Below, piece after piece: positions 27,863-37,627 of a stretch of DNA of 58,017 nt. The position numbers and the translations under genes were made by a program. The stretch comes from Aestuariivita boseongensis (GTDB taxonomy: Bacteria; Pseudomonadota; Alphaproteobacteria; Rhodobacterales; Rhodobacteraceae), in assembly GCF_001262635.1 (NCBI RefSeq), contig NZ_JXYH01000023.1, forward strand, positions 1 to 58,017. Reading direction: 5' to 3'. The number at the start of each line of letters is the position of its first letter. The first letter of the stretch is position 1. The notes beneath the pieces were generated by a model that was given only the letters and a program-made list of their open reading frames with translations, was not told the origin of the DNA and did no database searches.

Positions 27863-29151
27863 GCCAGCGAGCCTTCCGCCGTCAGCCGCGTCTTGCCGCC
27901 CAGATAAGGCGCCAGAACCTCTGGCAGATGGACCGACCCGTCTTCCTGCTGGCCATTCTCCAGCACCGCGATCAGACAGCGCCCGACAGCCAGGCCCGAG
28001 CCATTCAGCGTATGGACAAACTCGGGTTTCCCGCCGCCCTCGGGCCGGAACCGTGCATTCATCCGCCGCGCCTGGAAATCGCCCGTTGTCGAGACCGAGC
28101 TGATCTCGCGGTACGTGTTCTGCCCCGGCAGCCAGGCTTCGATATCAAAGGTGCGCCGCGCACCGAACCCCATGTCGCCGGTGCACAGGATCACCGTGCG
28201 ATAGGGGATACCCAGCCGCTCCAGCAGATCTTCAGCGCAGCGCAGCATGCGCTTTTGTTCCGCGTCGCTGTGATCCGGATGGGTGATCGACACCATCTCG
28301 ACCTTCTCGAACTGGTGCTGGCGCAGCATGCCCGCGGTATCCTTGCCGGCCGACCCGGCCTCCGACCGGAAGCACAGGGTATGCGCGGTCAACCGTATGG
28401 GCAGCGCCGCTGCCTCCAGGATGTCACCGGCAACGGAATAGGTCAGCGACACTTCCGATGTGGGCACCAGCCACCAGCCATTCGTCGTCTGGTAGCTGTC
28501 CTCGCCGAATTTCGGCAGCTTGTCGGTGCCATACATCGCCTCATCGCGGACCAGAACGGGCGTCTGCATCTCGGTCAGACCGTTCTCTTCCACATGGGTG
28601 TCGACCATGAACTGCGCCAAAGCGCGGTGAATGCGCGCCACGGCGCCTTTCAGCACCACGAAACGCGCGCCCGACATTTTTGCCGCCATCTCGAAATCCA
28701 TCGAGGCGGCAACGCCCGCAATCTCGAAATGTTCCTTCGGATCAAAGCTGAACTTCGCAGGCTCTCCCCAGCGGTTCACCTCGACATTGTCGGCCTCATC
28801 CGCGCCATCGGGCACATCCTCGGCCGGCAGGTTCGCGATGCGCGCCAGCATATCGGTCAGCTTGGCATCCAGCTCTTTTGCCTGGGCCTGCATATCCGCA
28901 ATCTCGGCCTTCTTCTCGGCCACCAAAGCGCGCAGTCGCTCAAACTCCGCCTCATCGCCGCGCCCCTTTGCAGCCCCCACCTCTTTCGAGGCCTTGTTCT
29001 GTTCGGCCTGTGCGGTCTCTGCCGCCAAAATCTTGGCCCGCCGCGCCTCGTCCACGGCCAATAGCTCCGACGACATGGGCGCATCCCCCCTGCGCACCAA
29101 AGCGGCGTCAAAGGCTGCGGGGTTCTCGCGGATGGCGCGAATGTCATGCAT
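27859..29151 (-). CDS. serS: Seryl-tRNA synthetase
   Basis: 430 residues, the standard length. An N-terminal antiparallel coiled coil (about 30-100) grips the tRNA-Ser long arm. The class II catalytic core contains the [19 protein letters not shown] block (motif 2 loop), FEKVEMVSI and the motif 3 [17 protein letters not shown]. It charges serine on tRNA-Ser and tRNA-Sec. It is between chaC and the TspO-like gene in one transcription direction. Confidence 0.96.
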   Translation of the reverse strand: MHDIRAIRENPAAFDAALVRRGDAPMSSELLAVDEARRAKILAAETAQAEQNKASKEVGAAKGRGDEAEFERLRALVAEKKAEIADMQAQAKELDAKLTDMLARIANLPAEDVPDGADEADNVEVNRWGEPAKFSFDPKEHFEIAGVAASMDFEMAAKMSGARFVVLKGAVARIHRALAQFMVDTHVEENGLTEMQTPVLVRDEAMYGTDKLPKFGEDSYQTTNGWWLVPTSEVSLTYSVAGDILEAAALPIRLTAHTLCFRSEAGSAGKDTAGMLRQHQFEKVEMVSITHPDHSDAEQKRMLRCAEDLLERLGIPYRTVILCTGDMGFGARRTFDIEAWLPGQNTYREISSVSTTGDFQARRMNARFRPEGGGKPEFVHTLNGSGLAVGRCLIAVLENGQQEDGSVHLPEVLAPYLGGKTRLTAEGSLA

Positions 29152-29228
29152 GGGTCTTGGTCCTTGGACTGAATCGGTGCCTGCGCCTTATGCCGCAACT
29201 CAAGCCCCGGTGGTAGAGGGAAGCAAAC

Positions 29229-29290
29229 CCTGTCCCGGGCATGATCCGGGACCTCGCCTGACGCCGAGGCCCCGGATCAGGTCCGGGGCG
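29229..29290. repeat. GC-rich imperfect palindromic repeat pair
   Basis: Two related units, GGCATGATCCGGGAC and GCCCCGGATCAGGTCCGGGG, lie in the serS-chaC gap and run into the 3' end of chaC. Each is close to self-complementary around the GGATCA/GATCC core. Probably an intergenic palindrome family. Confidence 0.45.
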
Positions 29291-30026
29291 TGCCCGGTCC
29301 CGCCCGGTGCGCCGCGGCCAGCGCGTGCAGATCGCGCATCGGCCGATCCTCGATCCCCAGCTCATCCAGATGCCGCACCAGATTGTCGAGATAGTCGAAA
29401 TTCGGCCCCAGATTGCCCTCGGCCTCGGCAATCATCCGTGCGGCCTCTTCCCTGGAGATATCCGGACAATAGCGGAAGTTTTCGTGGTTCATGACAAATG
29501 CCAGCGCCTCTACCGGACCCTGCGGCGTGTCCACCGGCAGGAAAAGAGGCACGTACGACCCCGCAAACATCTCCCGGTTCCACATGTACCACGTCTCCCG
29601 ATCGACCAGCTGGCCTGCGATGCGGATGACAACCCCATGGCACAGATCGCCCTCATCCAGCGCCGCCATCAGCCCCGGTCTGTCATGGCTCCCCCGCCCG
29701 CCGGTCAAAAGCATGCAGAAACTCCGCCGCCAGCCATGCAGCGTGCCAAAGCGGTATTCCTCCACATAAACCCCCGGATCCCAGATCAGAGAGCCATAGC
29801 CAAAGACCCACAGATCCCGGTCCATCCGGTCTTTCAGCACCTGCTGCCGGTTTTCCTCCCGCGCGTCATGATCCATCCGCCAGCCATCGGGCCAGCCTTC
29901 CTCGGCGGCCTGCTGGTCAAGCTCGTCAAAACGCTCAAGCCCAAAGCGCACCTCCGAGATATCCGGCGGTGTGATCAGCCCCTTGAGCCGGGGCGTGTGG
30001 TAAAAGACATGATCGGGGAATGGCAT
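29277..30026 (-). CDS. chaC: ChaC-like gamma-glutamylcyclotransferase
   Basis: 249 residues. The substrate-binding loop is seen as VFGYGSLIWDPG (about residues 73-84), and ALAFVMNHENFRYCPDIS contains the conserved region after the catalytic Glu. ChaC enzymes degrade glutathione to 5-oxoproline and Cys-Gly in the cytoplasm. The N-terminal ~65 residues are an extension with a WRMDHDAREENR segment. It is the first gene of the leftward group chaC-serS-TspO-like. Confidence 0.88.
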   Translation of the reverse strand: MPFPDHVFYHTPRLKGLITPPDISEVRFGLERFDELDQQAAEEGWPDGWRMDHDAREENRQQVLKDRMDRDLWVFGYGSLIWDPGVYVEEYRFGTLHGWRRSFCMLLTGGRGSHDRPGLMAALDEGDLCHGVVIRIAGQLVDRETWYMWNREMFAGSYVPLFLPVDTPQGPVEALAFVMNHENFRYCPDISREEAARMIAEAEGNLGPNFDYLDNLVRHLDELGIEDRPMRDLHALAAAHRAGPGTPRT

Positions 30027-30399
30027 AGGCGGTTCTTGCCAGAGAAGCAGGGCAGGGACAAGCTCCGTAGGACGGGCTTCAGCCCGCCATGCCTGCGGAT
30101 GGCCGCGCGCGTGGAGTGGGCTTCAGTTCACTTTTCGTGCTGACGACCCGGCTCATGCGGATCGAATCCGGAACGTGGCTGGTGTCGTGCCCATCGTTAT
30201 TAACCGTCCCGTCACACACGGACGCCAATCCACGATACCGACAAGCCTGCACAGATGTCATACGCCCTGTACACGGGTTGTGCACGCAAGTCATACGCCG
30301 ATTTTCCGGCCCAACCCGCCTTGCGCCGCCCCCGATGAACGCATAAGTTCCGCCAAAATTCGCGGGCTTCCCGCGCCTCAAGACATAAAGGATTCCCCC
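30027..30399. other. Intergenic region between chaC and yajC (373 bp)
   Basis: No gene seen. It lies between the divergent starts of chaC and yajC, so it should hold two promoters. It contains a REP-like palindrome (30067-30088) and a direct repeat, GTCATACGCC, at about 30258 and 30291, flanking GTGCAC. No confident promoter boxes were identified. Confidence 0.6.
30067..30088. repeat. REP-like palindrome copy A
   Basis: Consists of GTAGG, one base, then the hairpin CGGGCT-TC-AGCCCG. The same 22-nt unit, 20 of 22 identical, occurs inverted at 54880-54901 inside the nnrD coding sequence. Here it is in the chaC-yajC intergenic region. Confidence 0.6.
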
Positions 30400-30687
30400 A
30401 TGGACGGTGGCAGCGCATTCGCCCAGTTTCTCCCGCTTATTCTGATCTTCCTGATCATGTATTTTCTGCTGATCCGCCCTCAGCAGAAGAAGGTGAAGGA
30501 ACATCAGGCCATGGTCGCGGCTCTGCGGCGTGGCGATCAGGTGGTCACGCAAGGCGGCCTTATCGGTAAGGTCACCAAGGTCAAAGACGAGGGCGAGGTC
30601 GAGGTTGAACTGGCCGAAGGCGTCAAGGTCCGCGTGGTGCGCAGCACCATTGCATCGGTGATCAACAAGACGGAACCCGCAAGCTAA
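30400..30687 (+). CDS. yajC: Preprotein translocase accessory subunit YajC
   Basis: 95 residues. One membrane helix at about 7-24 (FLPLILIFLIMYFLLIRPQQ) is followed by a basic KKVKEH segment and a soluble domain with GDQVVTQGGLIGKV. It associates with SecDF and SecYEG. ATG 30400 has AAAGGA eight bases upstream; the in-frame extension upstream is not YajC-like. It leads the yajC-secD-secF cluster, with 34 bp to secD. Confidence 0.93.
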   Translation: MDGGSAFAQFLPLILIFLIMYFLLIRPQQKKVKEHQAMVAALRRGDQVVTQGGLIGKVTKVKDEGEVEVELAEGVKVRVVRSTIASVINKTEPAS

Positions 30688-30721
30688 CTTCGCCTGCCAA
30701 GGCCTCGGGAAGGCAGGATAA

Positions 30722-32383
30722 ATGCTTCAGATTGATCTTTGGAAACGGTTGCTGATCTGGCTGACCTGCGTAGTCGGTCTGGTGCTGGCGCTGCCCAACG
30801 GGTTTTACACGCGGGTCGAGACCCATAACGACGCGATGCAGGCGATCGAGCTGCAGGGAGAGACGCCTGAGCTTCTGGCCCAGGCCTCGGGATGGCCCAC
30901 ATGGATGCCGTCTTCGCTGGTCAATCTCGGGCTGGACTTGCGCGGCGGCGCACATCTTCTGGCCGAGGTCCAGGTCGAGGATGTCTATGCCGCGCGGATG
31001 GAGGCGACATGGCCCGAGATCCGCGACGCGCTGCGCCCCGAACGCGCAACGGTGGGCACCATCCGGCTGCAACCCTCCGCCCCGAACGAGATTCGCGTCC
31101 GGATCGGCGAACCCTCCGGCATGCCCCGCGCGCTGGAAGTGGTGCGCGACCTGGCCCAGCCGGTGCCCACGCTGACCGGGGCGTTGGCCACGGATCTGGT
31201 GGTGCGCGGAGAGGAAGACGTTCTGATCGTCACCCTGTCAGACGAAGAACGCGCCGCGTCCGATGACAGGACTGTCCGGCAAGCCCTTGAAATCATTCGC
31301 AGGCGGATCGACGAGGTTGGCACCCGCGAGCCCACGATCCAGCGTCAAGGTGCCGACCGCATCCTGATCCAGGTGCCCGGCATCGGTTCGGCCTCGGAGC
31401 TGAAAGAGATCATCGGGACGACCGCTCAGCTGACCTTCAACCCGGTCGTGGGCCGCGGCACAGATCCGGATGCGACGCCCGGTGTGGGCAACAAGGTTGT
31501 GCCCTCGCTTGATGAATCCGGGGTCTATTACACGCTGGAAGCTGCCCCCGTCGTCACCGGCGAAGAGCTGGTCGATGCCCAGCCCAGCTTTGACCAGAAC
31601 GGGCGGCCTGCGGTGAATTTCCGCTTCAACCCGACCGGCGCGCGGAAGTTTGGCGATTATACGGCGGCCAATATCGGCAACCCCTTCGCCATCGTACTGG
31701 ATAACGAAGTGATCAGCGCACCCGTTATCCAATCGCATATTCCGGGTGGGTCGGGGATCATCACCGGCAATTTCACCATCGAGGAAAGCACCAATCTGGC
31801 CGTCCTGCTGCGCGCCGGCGCCCTGCCTGCGGGGCTGGAATTCCTTGAAGAACGCACCATTGGCCCGGAGCTGGGGCAGGACAGCATTGATGCTGGCCGG
31901 ATCGCCACCATCGTGGCCTTCGCAGCCGTGCTGATCTTCATGACGCTCAGCTATGGGATGTTCGGCATCTTTGCCAATATCGCCCTGATCCTGAACATCG
32001 CGCTGATCTTCGGCCTGCTTAGCCTGATTGGCGCGACGCTGACGCTTCCAGGCATCGCGGGGATCGTGCTGACGGTGGGCATGGCGGTGGACGCCAATGT
32101 GCTTGTTTTTGAGCGCATACGAGAAGAACTGAAATCCGCCCGAGGCCCTGCGCGCGCCATCGAGCTTGGCTATGAAAAGGCGCTGTCGGCCATTCTGGAC
32201 GCCAACATCACCACGTTCATCACCGCGGTGATCCTCTATGCCATGGGCTCGGGCCCTGTGCGCGGTTTTGCCATCACGCTGGGCCTTGGCATCCTCACAT
32301 CGGTCTTCACGGCGATCTTCGTGACGCGCCTGATGATTGTCATGTGGTTCGAGCGCCGCCGCCCGAAAACGATTGAGGTGTGA
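30722..32383 (+). CDS. secD: Protein export membrane protein SecD
   Basis: 553 residues. One N-terminal helix precedes the large periplasmic P1 domain, marked by LGLDLRGGAHLL. Five C-terminal helices follow, with the GMAVDANVLVFERIREE motif holding the proton-path Asp. SecD with SecF uses proton motive force to pull secreted proteins across the inner membrane. The stop is one base from the secF start. Confidence 0.96.
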   Translation: MLQIDLWKRLLIWLTCVVGLVLALPNGFYTRVETHNDAMQAIELQGETPELLAQASGWPTWMPSSLVNLGLDLRGGAHLLAEVQVEDVYAARMEATWPEIRDALRPERATVGTIRLQPSAPNEIRVRIGEPSGMPRALEVVRDLAQPVPTLTGALATDLVVRGEEDVLIVTLSDEERAASDDRTVRQALEIIRRRIDEVGTREPTIQRQGADRILIQVPGIGSASELKEIIGTTAQLTFNPVVGRGTDPDATPGVGNKVVPSLDESGVYYTLEAAPVVTGEELVDAQPSFDQNGRPAVNFRFNPTGARKFGDYTAANIGNPFAIVLDNEVISAPVIQSHIPGGSGIITGNFTIEESTNLAVLLRAGALPAGLEFLEERTIGPELGQDSIDAGRIATIVAFAAVLIFMTLSYGMFGIFANIALILNIALIFGLLSLIGATLTLPGIAGIVLTVGMAVDANVLVFERIREELKSARGPARAIELGYEKALSAILDANITTFITAVILYAMGSGPVRGFAITLGLGILTSVFTAIFVTRLMIVMWFERRRPKTIEV

Positions 32384-32384
32384 G

Positions 32385-33353
32385 ATGCGTCTGAGACTGG
32401 TCAAACAAGACACCTCGTTCGATTTCTTCAGCCGCTGGAAGCTGTGGCTGGGCATATCGGGCGCGATGATGGTCATCGCGCTGGTGTCGTTCTTCCTGCA
32501 AGGGTTGAATTATGGCATCGACTTCCGGGGCGGCACGACGATCCGGACCGAAAGCGCGCAGCCCGTGGATGTGGGCCAGTACCGCGCCGCGCTTGAGGTG
32601 CTTGAGATGGGCGATATCTCGATCACCGAGGTTTTCGACCCCACCTTCGGCCCCGACCAGAACGTGGCCATGATCCGGATCGAAGCGCAGGAGGGTCAGG
32701 AAAGCGCCAGTGTGGAGAAGATCCGCGCCGTCGAAGGCGCTTTGTCGGCTGCGGTGCCGGATATCAAATTCACCTCCGTGGAAAGCGTGGGCCCGAAAGT
32801 GTCGGGTGAGTTGATCCAGACCGCTGTGATTGCTGTGCTTTTGGCGATCGGCGCGGTGCTGGTCTATATCTGGCTCAGGTTCGAATGGCAGTTTGCCCTG
32901 GGCGCCGTGATTGCCTTGGTCCATGACGTCGTTCTGACCATCGGCATCTTTTCCGAGCTTCAGATCAAGTTCGATCTGGCGATTATTGCGGCACTTCTGA
33001 CCATCGTGGGCTATTCGCTGAACGACACCGTGGTCGTATTTGACCGCGTGCGGGAGAACCTGCGGAAGTACAAGAAAAAGCCGCTGGCCGAGGTGCTGAA
33101 CATCTCGATCAACGAAACGCTTAGCCGGACGGTGATGACCTCGGTCACGACGCTTCTGGCGCTGTTCGCGCTGTTTGCATTGGGCGGCGATGTGATCCGT
33201 GGCTTTGTCTTTGCGATGATCTGGGGTGTGATCGTGGGGACCTATTCGTCGGTCTTCGTGGCCTCGGCCATACTGCTGTACCTGGGGGTCAAGCGGGACT
33301 GGTCGAAACCCACCGATACAACGGGCAACCAATTCGCCAATATCGATGCCTGA
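32385..33353 (+). CDS. secF: Protein export membrane protein SecF
   Basis: 322 residues. Six membrane helices are expected, with the conserved YGIDFRGGTTI and YSLNDTVVVFDRVRENLR motifs. ATG 32385 is preferred since it directly follows the secD stop and the upstream open frame lies inside secD. The end overlaps the next gene by 8 bp, suggesting one transcript through the TSUP and Mth938-like genes. Confidence 0.95.
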   Translation: MRLRLVKQDTSFDFFSRWKLWLGISGAMMVIALVSFFLQGLNYGIDFRGGTTIRTESAQPVDVGQYRAALEVLEMGDISITEVFDPTFGPDQNVAMIRIEAQEGQESASVEKIRAVEGALSAAVPDIKFTSVESVGPKVSGELIQTAVIAVLLAIGAVLVYIWLRFEWQFALGAVIALVHDVVLTIGIFSELQIKFDLAIIAALLTIVGYSLNDTVVVFDRVRENLRKYKKKPLAEVLNISINETLSRTVMTSVTTLLALFALFALGGDVIRGFVFAMIWGVIVGTYSSVFVASAILLYLGVKRDWSKPTDTTGNQFANIDA

Positions 33354-34101
33354 GGTTCTGACCCAGGCCCTGGCTCTGCCGGGCCTGGGTTGGTTGATCG
33401 CAGCCGCCCTTGTCGCCGGGATCGTGCGGGGGTTTGCTGGTTTTGGCACGGCCATGGTGTATCTGCCGGTGGCGGGCGCCTATCTGGACCCGTTCGCAGC
33501 CCTGACCACGGTCATCATCATGGATCTGATCGGCCCCTTGCCGGGCGTGCCGCGCGCCTTGCGCGAACGCCATCCGGGAGATCTGGGACGTCTGGTTTCG
33601 GGCCTGGTGATCGGGTTGCCCCTTGGCGTTCTGACCTTATCGCTGATTTCGCCGGATATGTTCCGGTATTCCGTATCGTTCATTGCGCTCATGCTTCTGG
33701 CGCTGCTTATAACCGGCTTTCGGTATCACGGGGAGATGACGCCGCGCCTGATTACTGGCACGGGCTTTCTGGGCGGATATCTGGGCGGAACGGCAGGTCT
33801 GCCCGGTCCGCCGGTCATCATGCTCTACATGGCCAGCAGCCATCCTGCACCGGTGGTGCGGGCGACCAACACTTTGTACCTTCTGATTTTCGATTTCTTC
33901 CTGCTTGGCACGTTTCTGGTGCTGGGACGGTTGGATTTTGGCTTTGTCGGTTTGGGCTTTGTAGTGATGGTGCCCTATCTAATCGGCAACGTGATTGGCG
34001 GCGCGCTGTTTCGCGCTGAATATGAGAAACTCTACCGGTGGGTGGCCTATGCGATCATCGCAGCCTCGGCCCTCATGGGACTGCCTTTTTGGGAGGGATA
34101 A
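33346..34101 (+). CDS. TSUP/TauE-SafE family sulfite exporter-like permease
   Basis: 251 residues with about eight membrane helices. The repeated motif appears as GIVRGFAGFGTAMVYLP in the first half and GFLGGYLGGTAGLPGPPVIMLY in the second. Relatives export sulfite, sulfoacetate or other organosulfur anions; the substrate here is unknown. Its start overlaps secF by 8 bp, and the next gene begins 1 bp after its stop. Confidence 0.88.
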   Translation: MPEVLTQALALPGLGWLIAAALVAGIVRGFAGFGTAMVYLPVAGAYLDPFAALTTVIIMDLIGPLPGVPRALRERHPGDLGRLVSGLVIGLPLGVLTLSLISPDMFRYSVSFIALMLLALLITGFRYHGEMTPRLITGTGFLGGYLGGTAGLPGPPVIMLYMASSHPAPVVRATNTLYLLIFDFFLLGTFLVLGRLDFGFVGLGFVVMVPYLIGNVIGGALFRAEYEKLYRWVAYAIIAASALMGLPFWEG

Positions 34102-34102
34102 G

Positions 34103-34456
34103 ATGCGCCTGAACGAAGTCACCTATACCGATGCCGAACCGGTCGAAGGCTATGGCCCTGGATTTTTCCGCGTGGGCGGCAAAGTGGTGGAAGGGGGCGT
34201 TCTGACCGGACCGACCGGGACGAAACCCTGGGGCGGGTATGAGGATCTCGAGACGCTGATGCCGCTGGTCGGGCAAATCGACGTGCTGTTCGTCGGCACC
34301 GGGTCCGAGATTGCGCATATCCCGCCCTCCCTGCGTGCGCCGCTGGAAGAGGCCGGGCTGGGCTTGGAGGTGATGAACTCTCCTTCCGCTGCGCGGACCT
34401 ATAACGTGCTTTTGTCCGAAGGGCGCCGCATTGCGCTGGCAATGATCCCGGTCTGA
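34103..34456 (+). CDS. Mth938-like domain protein (DUF498)
   Basis: 117 residues of the Mth938-like fold, related to the mitochondrial complex I assembly factor NDUFAF3. Conserved blocks are GYGPGFFRVGG, VLFVGTGSEIAHIP and the C-terminal TYNVLLSEGRRIALAMIP. ATG 34103 has GGGAGGG seven bases upstream. Function in bacteria is unclear; in this clade it usually follows secDF. Confidence 0.85.
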   Translation: MRLNEVTYTDAEPVEGYGPGFFRVGGKVVEGGVLTGPTGTKPWGGYEDLETLMPLVGQIDVLFVGTGSEIAHIPPSLRAPLEEAGLGLEVMNSPSAARTYNVLLSEGRRIALAMIPV

Positions 34457-34504
34457 GGCGATCTGGCGCTTTTCGTAAGTGTCAGGGCAGGTTACACGGG
34501 ATAC

Positions 34505-35119
34505 ATGACGTTAACGATCTCTGATCTTTCCATCGCGCGAGGCGGTGTGCCTGTTCTGGAGCATGTGTCTTTCTCCCTTTCTGAGGGGGAGGCGCTGATC
34601 CTGCGTGGCCCCAACGGTGTGGGCAAAACAACGCTTCTACGCACGATCACCGGTCTGCAGCCCGCTTTGGAGGGGCAGATTGACGGGGCCGAGGATCGGA
34701 TCGCCTATGCCGGACATGCCGACGGGCTGAAACCCACCCTCACGGTTGCCGAGAACCTGCAATTCTGGGCGCAGGTGTTTGGCGCGGGCGGGATTGATGC
34801 GGCGATTGAGGCTTATGATCTGGGCGCATTGCGCGACAGGCCGGCAGGCGCGCTGTCGGCGGGGCAAAAACGGCGGCTTGGCCTGTCGCGGCTGATGGTG
34901 ACAGGGCGTCCCATCTGGGTGTTTGACGAACCCACGGTATCATTGGACGTGAATGCGGTCGCGATGTTCGCAGATGCCGTGCGCGGGCATCTGGAGCGCG
35001 GTGGCATGGCGCTGATGGCCACGCATATTGATCTGGGGATCGAGGCGCAGGTGCTGGACCTGTCCCCGTTTCGCGCCGCGCCTGACGCGGTCGATGCATT
35101 CGAGGATGCCTTTCTATGA
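34505..35119 (+). CDS. ccmA: Heme exporter ATPase CcmA
   Basis: 204 residues, the ATP-binding subunit of CcmABC(D), needed to release heme-loaded CcmE for cytochrome c maturation. Walker A is GPNGVGKTT, the signature is [13 protein letters not shown] and Walker B is [12 protein letters not shown]. Its end overlaps ccmB by 4 bp (ATGA). Confidence 0.94.
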   Translation: MTLTISDLSIARGGVPVLEHVSFSLSEGEALILRGPNGVGKTTLLRTITGLQPALEGQIDGAEDRIAYAGHADGLKPTLTVAENLQFWAQVFGAGGIDAAIEAYDLGALRDRPAGALSAGQKRRLGLSRLMVTGRPIWVFDEPTVSLDVNAVAMFADAVRGHLERGGMALMATHIDLGIEAQVLDLSPFRAAPDAVDAFEDAFL

Positions 35120-35772
35120 TGGCGCTGTTGATCCGCGATCTGAAACTCGCCTTCCGCGCGGGCGGCGGGTTCGGGCTGGGCTTGGCGTTTTTCCTGATCG
35201 TCACCGTGCTGGTGCCCTTCAGCGTGGGGCCCCAATCGCAACTTCTGTCCACCATCGCGCCGGGTGTGCTCTGGCTGGGCGCGCTTCTTGCGTGTCTTTT
35301 GTCACTCGACCGGCTGTTGGCGTTGGATTGGGAGGACGGATCGCTGGACCTGCTGGCCACGGCGCCATTGCCACTGGAAGGGATCGTGTCGATCAAGGCG
35401 CTGGCGCATTGGATCACAACAGGGCTACCGCTGGTTCTGGCAGCCCCTGTCCTGGGCGTTCTACTGAACCTTGCGCCTGCGGGGTATCTGTGGGTTGTGA
35501 TTTCGCTGGCCCTGGGCACGCCCGCGCTGTCTGTCATCGGCACCTTCGGCGCGGCGCTGACCGTGGGGCTGAAGCGCGGTGGGCTCTTGCTGTCGCTGCT
35601 TGTTCTGCCGCTTTACGTGCCGACGCTGATCTTCGGGGCCGAGGTGGCGCGGCGCGGCGCAGAAGCGATGGACACCACCACACCGCTTCTGATGCTGGCC
35701 GGAATCAGCGCAGGTGTGATCGCTTTGTTGCCCTTTGCCAGCGCCGCCGTCTTGCGCGTCAATCTGCGCTAG
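35116..35772 (+). CDS. ccmB: Heme exporter membrane subunit CcmB
   Basis: 218 residues with six membrane helices. [16 protein letters not shown] at the start and the [10 protein letters not shown] and [13 protein letters not shown] segments are typical. It forms an ABC transporter membrane subunit with CcmA and CcmC. Translationally coupled to ccmA. Confidence 0.94.
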   Translation: MMALLIRDLKLAFRAGGGFGLGLAFFLIVTVLVPFSVGPQSQLLSTIAPGVLWLGALLACLLSLDRLLALDWEDGSLDLLATAPLPLEGIVSIKALAHWITTGLPLVLAAPVLGVLLNLAPAGYLWVVISLALGTPALSVIGTFGAALTVGLKRGGLLLSLLVLPLYVPTLIFGAEVARRGAEAMDTTTPLLMLAGISAGVIALLPFASAAVLRVNLR

Positions 35773-35817
35773 GGCAAAACCCGTGAAACTGGGATCGAGA
35801 GAGATTACATAGACCTC

Positions 35818-36549
35818 ATGTCGCTATGGGAATACGCAAATCCGAAGAAGTTTCTTGCCACGAGCGAGAAGGTTCTGCCGTTCTTCTGGGCCGCTGCGGC
35901 GGTCTGTCTGGTCGTGGGGCTGGTCTGGGGATTTTTCTTCACGCCGGATGATTTCCGGCAAGGGTCGACCGTGAAGATCATCTATCTGCACGTGCCTGCG
36001 GCCATGATGGCGATCAATATCTGGGTGATGATGCTGGTCACCTCGCTGATCTGGATCATCCGTCGTCACCACGTCAGCGCGCTTGCCGCCCGCGCGGCGG
36101 CCCCGGTGGGCATCGTGATGACGCTGATCGCGCTGGCGACAGGCGCGATCTGGGGTCAGCCCATGTGGGGCACCTGGTGGGCCTGGGATCCCCGGCTGAC
36201 CTCCTTTCTGATCCTGTTTCTGTTCTATCTGGGCTATGTCGCGCTGTGGGAGGCGATCGAGAATCCCGACACCGCCGCTGACCTCACATCGGTGTTGTGC
36301 CTTGTTGGGTCGGTCTTTGCGCTGCTCAGCCGCTATGCGGTGCTGTTCTGGAACCAAGGCCTGCACCAGGGCGCGTCGCTGAGCCTTGATAAGGAAGAAA
36401 ACGTGGCGGACGTGTTTTATTTCCCGCTTCTTGTGTGCATCGCGGGCTTTGTCTTTTTGTTTGTCGCCTTGGTGTTGTACCGCACAGGAACGGAAATCCG
36501 CGCGCGCCGGATCAAGGCCCTGATGGCGAGGGAGAGGGTGCAAGCATGA
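35818..36549 (+). CDS. ccmC: Heme handling protein CcmC
   Basis: 243 residues with six membrane helices. The tryptophan-rich heme-binding motif is WGTWWAWDPRLTS, near residues 118-130. It passes heme to CcmE in the periplasm. Its stop overlaps the ccmD start by 4 bp. Confidence 0.95.
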   Translation: MSLWEYANPKKFLATSEKVLPFFWAAAAVCLVVGLVWGFFFTPDDFRQGSTVKIIYLHVPAAMMAINIWVMMLVTSLIWIIRRHHVSALAARAAAPVGIVMTLIALATGAIWGQPMWGTWWAWDPRLTSFLILFLFYLGYVALWEAIENPDTAADLTSVLCLVGSVFALLSRYAVLFWNQGLHQGASLSLDKEENVADVFYFPLLVCIAGFVFLFVALVLYRTGTEIRARRIKALMARERVQA

Positions 36550-36704
36550 TGCCGGATCTTGGGAAATATGCCGATGCGGTTTTGTCCGCTTATGCGGCGT
36601 CCATCGTGTTGCTGGTCGCGATCGTGGTTCTGACACTTGTGCGCGGTCGCAAAGTGCGCGCCGAGATGGCGAAGATCGAGGGGAAGGTCCGCAAGGATGG
36701 CTAG
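36546..36704 (+). CDS. ccmD: Heme exporter protein CcmD
   Basis: 52 residues with one membrane helix (about 14-34, YAASIVLLVAIVVLTLV) and a charged C-terminus, as in CcmD, which holds CcmE to the CcmABC complex. ATG 36546 overlaps the ccmC stop and its end overlaps ccmG by 8 bp. Confidence 0.85.
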   Translation: MMPDLGKYADAVLSAYAASIVLLVAIVVLTLVRGRKVRAEMAKIEGKVRKDG

Positions 36705-37233
36705 GATTTCTCCTTTGATGATTGCGCCTCCGGCGATATTCGCAGCGTTTGCGATTTTTGCAGGGGTGGGGATGTTTCGCGACGATCCCGATGCGCTGCC
36801 ATCGGCCCGCCAGGGGCAGCCCGCGCCCGAGGTGCAACTGACCGAACTGCCGGGAAAGACGCTGTTCGATGATGACACGCTGCGGGACGGAGAGGTCAAG
36901 CTGGTCAATTACTGGGCCAGCTGGTGCGCGCCCTGCCGGGTGGAGCATCCCAATCTGGAAGCGCTCGCCAAAGAAGGGATTCCGATTTACGGCATAAATT
37001 ACAAGGATGAACCAGCCAAGGCGCTGGCGTTCCTGAACGAACTGGGCGACCCCTATGACGCCATCGGTGCCGATAAAACAGGCCGCATGGCGCTGAATTG
37101 GGGCGTCTACGGTGTGCCCGAGACCTATGTGATTGCGGGCGACGGGACGATCCTGCTGCGCTTTGCAGGGCCTGTGACGAAGCGGGTGATGGACGAAACG
37201 ATCCGTCCCGCAATCGAGGCGGCACGTCAGTAA
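36697..37233 (+). CDS. ccmG: Thiol:disulfide interchange protein CcmG/DsbE
   Basis: 178 residues. A single N-terminal membrane anchor (about 8-25) holds a thioredoxin fold with active site WASWCAPCRVEHPN and the cis-Pro segment GVPETYVI. It reduces apocytochrome c cysteines in the periplasm before heme attachment. Last gene of ccmABCDG. ccmE, ccmF and ccmH are not in the window, as is usual for this group. Confidence 0.93.
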   Translation: MARISPLMIAPPAIFAAFAIFAGVGMFRDDPDALPSARQGQPAPEVQLTELPGKTLFDDDTLRDGEVKLVNYWASWCAPCRVEHPNLEALAKEGIPIYGINYKDEPAKALAFLNELGDPYDAIGADKTGRMALNWGVYGVPETYVIAGDGTILLRFAGPVTKRVMDETIRPAIEAARQ

Positions 37234-37315
37234 GCCGGCAACAAACGAACGAATTTTCGGAACTGATTGGAGCTTCCTGCGTTGATGGATTGAACATCAG
37301 CGAATGGAGGACCCA

Positions 37316-37606
37316 ATGACACAGTCATCTTCCGCAAGTGTCGAGAGACTGAAAGCCAAACTCGACGAATGGGACGCGCAGATCGACAAGCTCGAAGCGC
37401 AGGCCCGTCAAAAGAAGGCTGAAACAAAGATATCGTACAATCAGGCGCTGTCTGATCTGCGGTCGCAACGCAAGGCCGCCAAGGACAAGCTGGACAAGAT
37501 GGAAAAAGCCGGTGCCGACGCGTTTGACGATCTTCGCGAAGGTTTTGACCGCGCGCTGAGTGAAATGTCGGACGCATATGAACGTGCGACTGCCCGGTTC
37601 AGCTGA
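37316..37606 (+). CDS. Helical coiled-coil protein, sll1863-like stress family
   Basis: 96 residues, nearly all charged helix. LKAKLDEWDAQIDKLEAQARQKKAE and AGADAFDDLREGFDRAL match the pattern of the sll1863-type stress-response proteins by eye. No signal peptide, so cytoplasmic. ATG 37316 is preferred, with GGAGG five bases upstream, over an ATG 12 bp earlier. It is followed after 21 bp by a secreted protein with a similar C-terminal helix, so the two are probably one operon and share ancestry. Function unproven. Confidence 0.75.
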   Translation: MTQSSSASVERLKAKLDEWDAQIDKLEAQARQKKAETKISYNQALSDLRSQRKAAKDKLDKMEKAGADAFDDLREGFDRALSEMSDAYERATARFS

Positions 37607-37627
37607 ATCCAAAGACAGGAGAAAAAC

